Assembly: GCA_003024175.1 (NCBI GenBank) | Contig: MDYQ01000203.1 | Span: 1 to 49,877, forward strand | DNA: 49,877 nucleotides | Reading direction: 5' to 3' | Origin: Planoprotostelium fungivorum | Lineage: Eukaryota; Evosea; Variosea; Cavosteliida; Cavosteliaceae | Shown here: positions 33,598-48,830 of the stretch, piece by piece | How the letters are laid out: every line of letters starts with the position of its first letter | Numbering within the stretch: the first letter of the stretch is position 1 | Notes under the pieces: model-generated | What the model saw: only the letters and a program-made list of their open reading frames with translations | Database searches by the model: none | Told to the model about the DNA's origin: nothing | Translations under genes and position numbers: made by a program

Positions 33598-35228
33598 ATG
33601 ATTGCCCGTGCTCTCGTCTTCCTCTTCGTCGCATCAGCGGTCGTCGCAAACACATGGGACGACTACAATGATCCCTCCTCTTTCGGAGAGATCTATAACT
33701 TCAAGTTCGGAGCTCTCCCTGAGCAAGCCACGCTGCCCGTCGTCCCTTGGACGGATACATACTGGCCCTCTCAGGAATCGGGTATCGCTCACAGGTGGAA
33801 CAGCCGTACCCCCGAGGACTTCAAGTACAAGCTCTACACCCAAGATGAGCTGAAGAACCTCACTGCCACTGAGTTGAAGAAGCTCTCTCCCGCAGAGAAG
33901 TACGACATCTTTATGGGTGAGAGGAGAGAAGGAGATAGACCTGTTATTGACGTATACAGGACGTTTCGATTACCCCATCGTCCGTTCCGAATGGCTCCGC
34001 ACCAGCCCCACCAACGCTGGTTGGGAAGGACTCTGCCACGGCTGGGCCCCCGCCGCCGGCTTCTACACTGAACCCTCTCCCATGTCCCTCAAGACAGAGA
34101 GTGGCATCGTCCTCGAGTTCGGTTCCGCCGACGTCAAGGCCCTCCTTACATACTTCAACGCCGAGTACGTCCACACCAACTCTTACTTCTTGTCCCAGAG
34201 ATGTGAATACGATCTCGATTCCATGCCCGAGAGTGAGAGAATGGATAGAGAGAAGATGGAACTGAATGAAGACAGAGGGAGACGTTCCAGAGTGTGCTGA
34301 CATGCACGCCGCCACTCTCCACTTGGTTCTGACCAACCAGATCGGAGGCAACATCTCCAAGTTCTTCGTCGCCGATGTTGATCGTGGATACGCCGTGTGG
34401 AACCAACCGGTGCACAAGTACGTCTACCAGGTCATCTCCAACAGAAACGCCACCAACTCTTCTGCTCCCGGAACCGTCAGAGAGGTCAGAATCAACACCG
34501 TCATGCATTACGCCAGAGAGTCTTCCCCCCGCTGGGAGAGCCGTGAGTCTTCCTCCATCATCCACTGACATCGATCACATCACCCCACCATCCACTGACA
34601 TCGATCACATCACCCAACCATCCACTGACATCGATCACATCACCCAACCATCCACTGACATCATCCAGACAAGAATGACCCAGTGACCTACAGAAAGTAC
34701 TACGACTACTGGTTGGAGCTCGACGCCAACGACACCATCGTCGGTGGATCCTGGGAATCGACCGAGAGATCCGACTTCGCCTGGAAGAACGCCCTACCTC
34801 CCTTCTCCGGCTACTTCAAGAATCTCGCCCGCCTCTATGCCCTCTCCACCGGTCAACCTGATCCCGTGAACGTGACGAACCCCATCGTCACACCCCTCCT
34901 CTTCAAGTCGAAGCACTCTGTCCACACCGAGCGCGTCGGTTCTTTCTCGGTGGAGAATTACGTCGCCAGCCACGAGCAATCGTGGACCATCGCACCTCGC
35001 GGAGCCAAGACCATCGCCATCACATTCCCCAAGTTCAGCACGGAGCACAACTTTGACAAGGTCAAGGTCTACGAGGGTTTAGACGGTCAGGGTGCCCTCC
35101 TCGCCGTCCTCCACGGAGAGAGATCGTCCAAGACATACAAGTTTGACGCTGCCGCCGTCCACGTTACATTCGTCGCCGACCGAAACGGTGGTGGAGATGG
35201 ATTCAGAGCCGTGTACAAGGGTCTGTAG
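33598..35228 (+). CDS. Secreted transglutaminase-elicitor-like protein with C-terminal CUB-like domain
   Basis: Four exons: 33598-33916, 33960-34232, 34276-34542 and 34669-35228. They give 472 residues. The signal peptide is MIARALVFLFVASAVVA. The main domain has features of the transglutaminase elicitor family known from oomycetes and some amoebae: YWPSQESGIAHRW near the start, WEGLCHGWAPAAGFY with the probable catalytic Cys, then ECADMHAATLHLVLTNQIG and YAVWNQPVHKYVYQV, where the conserved His and Asp would lie. The last 110 residues read as a CUB-like beta-sandwich: SWTIAPRGAKTIAITFPKF, FDKVKVYEGLDGQG and VHVTFVADRNGGGDGFRAVY. Codon use is strongly C-ending, suggesting high expression. Acyl transfer on extracellular protein substrates is the family's role; activity here is inferred. 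Confidence 0.85.
34562..34668. repeat. 30-bp tandem repeat in the third intron of the transglutaminase-like gene
   Basis: Three and a half near-perfect copies of a 30-bp unit beginning CATCCACTGACATCGATCAC fill the intron 34543-34668. The unit is a multiple of three, but read-through in the coding frame meets a stop at the first copy. The exons on either side (ending PRWES, resuming HKNDPVTYRKYYDYW) show it is spliced out. Confidence 0.85.
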
Positions 35229-35369
35229 ATCGACGGAATACATAGAAGACCATCGTTTGCATTCTATTTCGATCGTGGGACGTTCGCAGGGTGCCCTCTT
35301 TGGTGCGGTGATCCTTCGCTGGTGTTCGTGTGATGTGATGACGTTGATGTGAGCGATGCGTGATCATCT

Positions 35370-38275
35370 TCAGTGTTCGACGTGAGAGAAGGAGAGGGTG
35401 TCCGGTGAATGTGAGGAGAGGAGGTCCTCGTACCACTGATCGTACATGCCTTCCATCGAGGAGGGGAAGGTGTCCACGCTCAATTTGGGGATGACGGATC
35501 CGTCCTCGATGTCTGTGAAGATGTGTCTCGATACTGTCCCCTGCACTGTGACGCGTCACCACGAGTGTTGACCATCTCATGTCACCTTCTCCACCTGGCT
35601 CTGTGTCGTAGATGTATCGAAACAAGCTCTTCGCGTCCTCTCTGTCTGTGGTCTTCTCTGTGGTTGGCTGCTTCTTCGTCGTATCTCTTCTGACGGGGAT
35701 TCGAGTGGGTGGATAGCGATCATCAGGGACGATGGGTCTGGGAGAGATGTGTGTTCCCACCGGATGATCGTGATGATGAGTAACCTTTCTCAGTCTGGGA
35801 ATGTTTGATGGTGGTACCTTTAGTTTCTCGGGTTCAATCGAGTCTGGTATTTTCCTCGCGTTGATCCTCTTCAGTGCCTCTTTCTTCTTGTTCTCCTTCT
35901 CTTCCTCCTCTTCGACTCAGCAAAAGATCTCTCGCTGAGCTCACCTTCTTCTCTTCCACAGGCTTTGATTTGGTCTTACCCTCGGTGGCGGTCCAGTTGG
36001 TGGAGACGAGGGACTTGACTTTCTTCAGGTAATGGAGGTTCACTGGATCGGGCACTTTGGACGTTCTCTTCAGAAAGACGAAGGCAGACTTTGCGGGCTC
36101 GATGAATCTCGGTGGCTCTGAATTTCTCCTTGTCGGTGATTCAGCGCTACTCCTCTGTGTTGTCGTTGTTGTCATGGGGTTCGTAGGTGCAGGTGGATTC
36201 GGTGCGGATGCTCTCACGGCGGTTCTCTTCTCTACTGGTGGAGGTAAGTGTTCCTCTTGGGGATGCAGCCTGTGCTCTCTTCTCATTTTACTCGGACTGA
36301 AGACTGCCTCTGCGCTCTGTCCTTCATTCAGCCGCAGAGGGGGTGTCTCACTCACCACCACGACACCGCCGAGTTTCCCTTTCGTTCTCGCTTTAGCCAA
36401 GGATTCTGTGGATACACTCTCGCTGACAGATGGACCTTCCATGGTCGTGGCTGGTTTCGGACCGGAAGTGGATCCATAGTGGAGATAGGTAGACAGTAAA
36501 TCCTTCCTCCTCTTGTTCTCTTCGTTGTGAAACATGTCCCACAACTCATTCTTCAAGTTGTCTCTCTGACGTTTCCGTCATTTCTCGTCTCCCGTGTTGA
36601 CCTCACCGCCTTCTTTGTCTTGCTTATCATAGGCTCATCAGACGTCGCCTCACCTTCCAAGCTCAAAATCTCTCTCTCGTATTCCTATCCTTTCGTCAAT
36701 TCTCATTCAAGAAAGCACCCACCCGAATCGTCCTGCGTAGGTTCTGTACATATCTACTGTCGTACAAGAATCGGACTTTTTTTCCCTTGATCGTCGCACT
36801 CAGCAGGCCCTTCTGGTACGGTGTGAAGCCCCTGTCGTCTTCAGATCTCCTCTGGGATGAATCTCACGTGTTGGGAAGGTCACCGACTCTGAACGTCTTT
36901 CCCTTCTTGGGTGTGTCGGGGGCGAATATAGACTCGCTCGTGTTCTCGATGGATGGACGGAGTAAAGGTGCTCTTGCATTCTCTTGACTCTCTGCATTGG
37001 TGAGACTTCGGATCGATTCAAGCAAACCTTCCGTTGGATAGGTCAATCTTCTCCTCGTGTTCTGTCTGTCTTGAGAGATGACGTTCACTTCGATCTGATG
37101 TGAGGCTAATCCGTCCGTTTTGGTGCACTGTCCTCATTTCAGAATACATTCATCGTGCAGCGGCTCACATGTGGTGAGGATTGTGGCGATCTCTTTGCAG
37201 CAGTTTGACTGAGCAAAAGGAGCTCGACCCTTTCGATCCTCATCTTGATTCGACCTCGAACAAGCTCTTGTCCGGGAGAATCAGACAACCTCTTGTACGC
37301 TGGAGAGACTTTCAGATCGCAACAAGGAACACGAATCACCTAATTTCCAGCACTGCAGAGCTTCCTGGAAATTCCCTCTGTCTTGATGCATGGCCGCACT
37401 CTCCATCAACTTTCTGTTCTCGTTGAAAGATTTCTTACTCAGATCCACGCTCGATGTCTCGATCCTGCCTCTTTCAATCAAATCGTTTGACTTCCTCACC
37501 GTTCGATTTTTCCACTGATCTGTTTCTGAGACGTGTACACCACGGGATCCCTCTGTAGATCGGACAGCTGCAGTTCGACGACCTTCCTGGGTTCTTCGTT
37601 TGTCACGGGAGGGTAGGAGTGTTTCTTCGTTTTGATTTTGGCCTTCAGTTTGTCCAGCTTGGTAGTCACTCTCTCTACATTCACCGGCCTGGAGGGAACT
37701 GCCTTTGATCTTCGAGCGATGCGTCTGACATGGATGAGCTCGTCACTCACGATCTCTATTACCCTCTCCACAACGCTTGTATCCTTACGGTAGAACTGAG
37801 GAGAATGATGTATCTTCTCTTCATGACCCACATCAAAAGGACGCAGTCCACGCGCTGACGGTCTGCTATAAGGTCAGGGGGATCGTCTGTATGCGATGAA
37901 TGACCTTTGTTTCGCCTCAATGTCCAATGAGATCTTCTGGCCAGATACGCTCTGCACGCAGATTGAACAATCAGTGAACAATCAGTCATCTTCTCCTTAC
38001 GGACTTCCTTTCTAACGTTCAGAAACTAATTTGAACGTGTTTCGACACCTTCTGGTACTGCAGGAGGCTGCGGACTGCCTTCTGATGAAGCTCTCTCGAC
38101 TTGGCTGTTTCCTTCCATCGTCTCAGCTCGTCTAAATCTACGGACTACAGATGTGAGTTTTTACAACGGTGAGCACTCGTACTCTCTGAAGATGCAGGCG
38201 ATGCTGTGCGCAGATTGCAGTTGAATATTTTATAGAGTAGCGCGTCCGGTTATAGCCCACCGGTGGTTCAGTCAT
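35370..38275 (-). CDS. IQ-motif protein with disordered C-terminal region
   Basis: ATG at 38273-38275; stop at 35370-35372 in the frame ending SPDTLSFSHVEH. About twelve exons. The N-terminal helix reads LDELRRWKETAKSRELHQKA, followed by IQ-type calmodulin-binding motifs (SLIVQSACRAYLARR and STVRIQALWRG). A basic region follows with NVERVTTKLDKLKAKIKTKK. A helical segment, AMHQDRGNFQEALQCWK, resembles one half of a TPR. Then comes a helix with YQKGLLSATIKGKKVRFLYD and FHNEENKRRKDLLSTYLHYG, and a long Pro/Thr/Ser-rich tail. It is convergent with the transglutaminase-like gene (142 bp apart). No catalytic domain. A cytoskeletal or ciliary scaffold is possible but unproven; exon joins in the middle third are less certain than at the ends. 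Confidence 0.65.
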
Positions 38276-38512
38276 CGTGAGCGAGCGGCTCAGCAGGCCA
38301 AGGCTGCACTTGAGCACAACAACTTCCCGTTGTAATTTGGATGATCATCTTCGTTAAGCACACGATGTTCGCGATTTGCGCTAGTGTCTGTGACGTAATT
38401 TGTTGGTTCGAATGCAAAGAAGCATACTCTTCGAACGTGTGGGGGATGTGGATTGTAAAAAAATCCCCTGATTTTGGAGATTTGTGCGCAAATTCAATTC
38501 GCAGTGCCATCC

Positions 38513-39433
38513 ATGAGCGCAGTCGTGGAGGACGTCACTCTCTGCGACTGGAGACAATCAACAAAATCAAATGCAGAGAGGTTCAATGGAAATCTGACTA
38601 TCCCTTTGGATGATTCGAATTCAGTGTTAATCGACATCAAACAAAGTATGGTAGACTCGATAGATACGTTAGGTGCTACTGTGTGGGATGGTGTAAGTCG
38701 AAGATTCCTCAAAATCTCTCTTAATGCACCTCAGAGCATCGTCCTCGCTCGTTATCTGCAGCGTCTCAGTCGAGATACACCGATATTACAGAATAAGAAG
38801 GTCCTTGAGATTGGTTCGGGAGCTGGACTATTGGGCATCTCAGCCGCTCTGCTCGGTGGCTGCGTCACATTTACAGATTACGCCGTATTCGATTTGCTCA
38901 GGCACAACATCGTTCATAACCTATCCCAAGACTGGAAGGCGAAGCACTCCATCAGAAGACTCAAATGGTGCAAACCTCACCACTTTCCCCACTCATGTAT
39001 ATCAGGGGTGAATCCTATTCAACTTCCTACTTGAAGAGCTCTGGGGACGTCGATGATCAATCTACCTCCTCTCCCTCGGCCCCCTTCGACGTCATCATCG
39101 CCTCAGACCTCGTGTATTACCCCTTTCTCATAAATCCCCTCGTCAGAACTCTAGAGACGCTGTGCTATGGAGGAATCTACTTGGAAGACTCTGTGGAAAT
39201 CTCTGTAGAACCAGTCACAGTCAAGTCGCCTCTCATCTTGTTCAGCGCGGAGAATCACAACGAGCACAGCATCAACACTTTCACGGAAGCCTTGTCCAAG
39301 CGATTTCATTGCGAGAAGGTGAAAGAGCATCGTGAACTATTGATGCGAACGATCGAAGGTACCACCAACCGAGTTGGATCAAGTGTTTCAACACCCGGAT
39401 ATCTACGTCTGGACCATCAAGACAAAAGAATAA
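38513..39433 (+). CDS. METTL21-like protein lysine methyltransferase
   Basis: Class I SAM-dependent methyltransferase of the methyltransferase-16 family, whose members methylate lysines in chaperones and translation factors. Four exons: 38513-38692, 38735-38967, 39006-39318 and 39359-39433. They give 266 residues. Motifs: TLGATVWDGSIVLARYLQ at the N-side of the fold; motif I VLEIGSGAGLLGISAALLGG; the acidic loop VTFTDYAVFDLLRHNI; RLKWGES; and the post-motif FDVIIASDLVYYPFLINPLV, equivalent to the family's D-x-x-Y signature. The C-terminus is LDQVFQHPDIYVWTIKTKE. Compared with METTL21 proteins it has an extra Ser-rich insert (SSGDVDDQSTSSPSAP) between strands. AATAAA signals lie at about 39565-39582. 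Confidence 0.87.
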
Positions 39434-39728
39434 CTTGTACTAAACTATTGACTGTTAGTGGTATCGCCTCATATATCATGAGATGGCAGACGCGTTTGTT
39501 CTGTTGATCGCTGATCACATTTGAACGAAAACGGGTTTATGGAAGCCAGAAGGATATTTTATATAAATAAAACAGAATAAATGAGCACAAAATCGTCATC
39601 GGGGACAGCAACAGCGAAGAAGGCTTGACTCTGAAACAACAGTTCACGGACAGAACAGAGCCTGACTGAACTCACCTCTTCGAGGTGCTAATGGAAGGAG
39701 TCTTGTATCTCTTTACGACATCAACACC

Positions 39729-43819
<4,091 letters not shown>

Positions 43820-43964
43820 TGTCCCATTTATTTCATCTCTGTTCTCAAGTTCTCCCACAGCCGGAGGTAATCCTTCCAGTTGGAGCATTGCTGCAGCGTG
43901 TGATGCTGCGACTTGTCTTTGTGATTCTCTCTGCGCCAGTTCATAGATCGCATAGGATCACGGT

Positions 43965-46900
43965 CTCACCCCAACATGGATCTCGACTTTGACTCGATGT
44001 CAACCGCTATCTCCTCCGCTCGCCGTACAATCTATCGAATTTAGTTTGGACTTGGACTTACGTCTCACCTGATCTGATATTCCAGCCATAGATGCAACAT
44101 TCATTCCTGAATTCCTCAGCATTGTTTCGTAATTATGATTTCACCATAACTCTTCGGACACACTCCGGGCAGAAATTTGTATGTAAAAATATCCCTCCTG
44201 ATCAGCACATCAGGGAGGCGAGTGATCATCAACCCACCCCCTCCCTTCCGTCGTCATCATCTGATACATAGCAACATTCTTCTGTGACTTGAATTCTTCG
44301 GTGAGGAGGTGGTAATGTGTGGCAAATAAGAGACGCAGTGAAGACACTGCACTGAAGTGGGACAGAACACTGTAAGCAATGGAATATCCGTCGAACGTCG
44401 AGGTCCCCCTCCCCAACTGGAGAGTGTGAGAAGGAGAGAGTCGCACGTGTGAACCTCATCCAAAATGACTAAAGAGTGACGAGTGGAGTGCCTGAGGATG
44501 GACTCCGTTTCGTTCAGCTCCATCATGAACGTGGACTGATTCTCCATGATGTGGTCGTTCGCTCCCAATCGAGTGAAGATTCGATCCACTGCCGTCATCC
44601 TACATTGTTCCGCTGAAACATGACATCCCACCTACCCTGTCATCAATTTCCTCTTCTCACTCCCTCACCTGTGCCATGATGACCGTGACACACGCACTTC
44701 TCAACACCGTTGATTTTCCTCCCATATTGGGTCTTTTTGAGTGTCAGTGTTGTGAAGGGAGATCAACGATGAATGAGAGGTTGGAAGGTCACCCGGTCAG
44801 CAGGATGATCTCAGGTTGTTCACCACCCATGATCAAGTCATTGGGAACTGCAGATCGTGATCTTAAAGTAGTGTGAGACAGAGCAGAATGGTCGAGTTCA
44901 CCCGTAATTGAGGCAAGGATGAACCATCCGCTTGATACTCAAGTAGGGCTCCTCTCTCGGTTCTAGGATGGGCCGACAACCAGACAAGACCTTAGACGTG
45001 ACGGAGTGCGAATGAAGACAGTCGAGAGTGGACACGATGCGGATCAACTCATACCAAACGTCTGACGTCTCCAGAAATCTGATCCGTTCAATTGTTGATC
45101 GTTCTTCTCCATTCACTTGGATGAAAAGCCGAAGATGATCTTCTCGTTCATCTCCTCCACTTGCTCTTTCGATTTGGACCAATCTGTGAAGATCTCGTCC
45201 AGCTCAGTTGTGACCAATCGAATGGTGTTCTTCGCCGTGTCATTTGACCATCGAGAACGGTCATCACCTTCATCTCTCTCGTTCTCGTAGATTTTGGAAG
45301 ATCTGTGATCTTCACATCCTTCTTGGACACTTCGATGCACCTCTCCCCTAACGTCTTATCTGTGATCCATTTCCCTGCCTCACTATTTCCCTTGCAATAC
45401 TTCTTTCGAAATCGTGCGAGGTAATTGTCTAACGCTTCCTCTCTCTGAATTTACTTGAGCCACTTGAATATCAAAGTTCTCACATGTTTGTACTCCTCCA
45501 TCACTACAGTCAATTCCTGGCTACTTCCGGGCTTGACCTTGAGTTCTGTATCCATCAGCCATCAAAGGTCTCATCTTACTACCTGTCTCGGTGGAATTTT
45601 CATCGATGATTGCTTCAAAGGAGGACCACAACTGCGGATCATCATTCATTATCCCTTCGATCATCTACCTGAGCCACGTGATGAGGAAATAGACCAGAGA
45701 GGGTGCCAAATCGAAGGGGGACAGTCTCGTCTGTTGGAGTGACCAACTGATGCAATAGTTTCGATTCCATCTTCTCGTCCAGAAGGATCTGACGGAGATC
45801 GCTTATCATCAACTGCGTGAATGAGAATGATGTGTAGAGAGCTGGTTGATGAGAGAGGAGATACGAATGAAGACAGAGGCACAAGGATGAGATCTCACGA
45901 TGAGCTGACGGAAAGAGAGGAAGAGAGGGAGGAAAGAGGATAGCGTTGGGTTACCCTTGAGAGAGGACAATTTCCTCTCTAGATCAGGTAGTTTTCTGAT
46001 ACCAAGGAGGAGGCGATCAGTGAAAGGGGGATGGGACATCATACAAGATACAGCATCCAATCGATCGTTGATGTCTCTCTCCCACCTCAGAGGGTGACAG
46101 ATCCATTTCCTCATCATCCTGCTTCCTTTGACATCTCAGCTCATTCTCATGCTCGCACTCACCGAATGCCGTGTTCGTCCGATCCATGAAATCCAGCAGA
46201 GTCCCCTCCGTCTCACCCTTATTCGTTTCTAGAATCTCCAGACTCTTTAAGACTTGGCCTCCTGATCGCAGTTGAGTTACTGCATCGTGTGAGATCACAA
46301 TACCCAGTAGAAGAGAAGACCCGTCGTGGAATTGGCTGTGGTCGCGAATATTCCTTTGAGCCAACAATTGTTCGTGAATGCGTGCGTCTCGTAGATAGGT
46401 GATGCAGCCACCCAGAGCTGTCATGATGCTCTCATCCTCTTTGTACCTCTTAATGCCCGGTGGTTCCTCTCCGTCTGTGAGTCGAATCAACTGACGGTCA
46501 TCAACGAGGCGAAACCTGGATGGATGATCTGGAGGCGAGCTAGGTCATCTCTGACGTCGTGGTGGGATGGAAAGTCGATGGTGGAGAAGGAAGCGTTGTT
46601 CATACAGCTTTTGATGAACCTCATCGTATCACTCTTCATCTTTCGATCGAGCACGACCTGAAAGACAGTCACCTCGCGGAACATCTCACCACACAGATTC
46701 GTGTGGATCGAATGATCACCTCTCTCGGATTGGACTGCAGGAGCAATGTCTCCAATTGATATCGATATCGATCGGATGCACCTCGACTCTCTCCCACTCT
46801 CCCGAGACTAAATTCAGCGATGGAAGCATCCAACAGGCAGAATCCGATCGATCGACCGTCGTCGGACTCCTGCATCATTCAACGTTGTGATGAGTAGGTA

Positions 46901-48558
46901 ACCCACATGCAAGGCCAACAGATATTGTGATGACTTTGGAAGATAGCGGTCGTCTGTAATCGTACCTGTCCCAGTCAATGGTATGGCTATAGTCTTATGC
47001 TCACCAACGGAAAAGATTCGGTCCAAAAATCTCTGTTCTGCCTCTTCCTTCCCGAGCTTCTTCTTCAACGCCTTATTTCCACTTCGGTTCGTGTCCACCT
47101 GCCTCTTCAGTGGAAAGTCGAGAGAACAAGCGCACCTGATCTACCTTGGCCACCTTGTAACCCATATCCATGAGGGCATAAGCGAATCGTGGAAATTGAC
47201 CGGTCATACAACCCGCTCCGTAGTTATTGACCGGTCGATTGACACCATGGGTGTATGCGAAGCCAAGTTGCTTATGACACACGTCGGCGTCCATCTCAAT
47301 GACGTTGTAGAAGGCACCCTGCTGAAAGAAGATGATGACATCGAAGTGATCCCTCTTGATCTCCCAGAATTGTTTCTTGGAGGGTGTCATGTCCTTCCAA
47401 GCGGAGTCGGGGATGTATAGAGTTGTGGGGTCGTATCCTGCCTCTCCTACCTCTCGTCACTCCCTTTCTCCTCTTCTGCTCACCTGGACGTCTCTTGTTC
47501 GCGTCTCGGATGTCCTTGAGCCATTCGTATCTCTTCTGGTTCTTCTCCTCCGCCTCACTTCCTTCCTTCGTGGCTTCTGTGTGCTCTCTTCTCCGTTGTC
47601 TGTTTAAACTCGACTGATCAATCTTCTCTGCTGATCCTAACGCGTACCCCATCAAGGTCTTCTCTCTCTTCTCTCCTTCCCTCTCTCCTCCCCTTCTTCT
47701 CTTTTCTTCTTCCTGGCTCAGTCTCTTCACTTCCTCTCTCTTCTCTTCTTCCTCTCTCCTTCCATCTTCGTAGATCAGTCTCATCCACATGATAGTCGCA
47801 TCACCTTCAAGAGTCATCTCCTTGCAGTTTGGCTGATAGTGATTCGTAAGATCGATGTCGTCTTGTATCTCGTCAGGATTGCTGTCACATTCACTATCCT
47901 CTATCCTCCTCTTCGTTGGTTTCTTCAACTTTGGTGAGGGTACCAACTGCCTGCCTCTGAATCAACACACAATATCGAACAGAAATCTACTTGATAGATG
48001 GCGTCTTCGCTCTTTTCTTCTTTGGTGTTCTAGTTTGGTTGTCCTCTTCATTACTATCCCCTGAAGAATCTTCCTCGTACACTACCAATAATTGAATAAG
48101 ATGAATACAGTATACTTAACCATCCGGATGGTGGAATAGACGCGACATAGATCGACTAAATTCTTCGGCTTACATCTTCTTCGGCTGCGAATAGCATGTC
48201 GCGATGATGCTATTTCCTATCTTTGATTATTTCTTCAGCTGTCTCCTCTTATCACCTTCCTTTTCTTGGTTAGTGTCTCCTGTTGATCGTCTATCTGTAT
48301 TGTGTCAATTGTATGCTGTAACATCATCTCACTTCATCTTCGATTGTTTGCCTTCCTTTAGATTTTGTTGGGGTGGACTGATTTGATTAAAAATACCCAA
48401 TCTCGACCGCCTACCTTCTCTATATTTCGCTTCGTTGACGTTTTGTCGAAGTAAGGTGATGTGACTTTCTTGCTTTGCTTAGGGTTCGAGTTGTCGTCTT
48501 CCCCCTCTATTTTCTTCTGTTTTTGAAGAAATGAATCCAAGGAAGATCTTCTAATCAT
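43965..48558 (-). CDS. MSH6: DNA mismatch repair protein MSH6
   Basis: MutS-family ATPase that pairs with MSH2 to recognise base mismatches. ATG at 48556-48558, stop at 43965-43967; a multi-exon gene. The N-terminus [14 protein letters not shown] resembles a degenerate PCNA-binding motif. An acidic, Glu/Arg-rich linker follows, then [16 protein letters not shown] and [13 protein letters not shown], typical of MSH6. Domain I reads [18 protein letters not shown] and [10 protein letters not shown]. The ATPase domain has [19 protein letters not shown] (Walker A, about 44700-44830), a [20 protein letters not shown] signature, [20 protein letters not shown] and [10 protein letters not shown]. The C-terminus is [17 protein letters not shown]. 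The mismatch-wedge motif reads F-Y-N instead of F-Y-E. It is divergent from the NRAMP gene (272 bp). Confidence 0.95.
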
Positions 48559-48830
48559 CGAACTGAAACAATACAGTCGTCGATGTAATCCTATTATCCC
48601 CAAAAAACGTATGAGGGTACAAAAGGATTGATCAGAAGCTGTTTGCAAATCGCACGATCAGGTCCGGGTAAATTAAATCGACAAAGAGCAACACATCACC
48701 GTCTTCTAGTCTCACTAAGGAAATACCGAAGTACATATAGTGACTGCTTATTCAAAAATAACACAAAAGATCAGGCCAATCTGATGGTTCAGAAACCTAG
48801 CAGAGGCGAAATAGATGACTTGAGGTTATC

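Noticed and set aside
34562-34668. CRISPR-like array of direct repeats
   Set aside because: Repeats are head to tail without unique spacers and lie in a spliced intron of a nuclear gene.
38404-38416. GGTTCGAATGC resembling a tRNA B box
   Set aside because: No A box or cloverleaf can be drawn around it, and it lies just upstream of the methyltransferase start.
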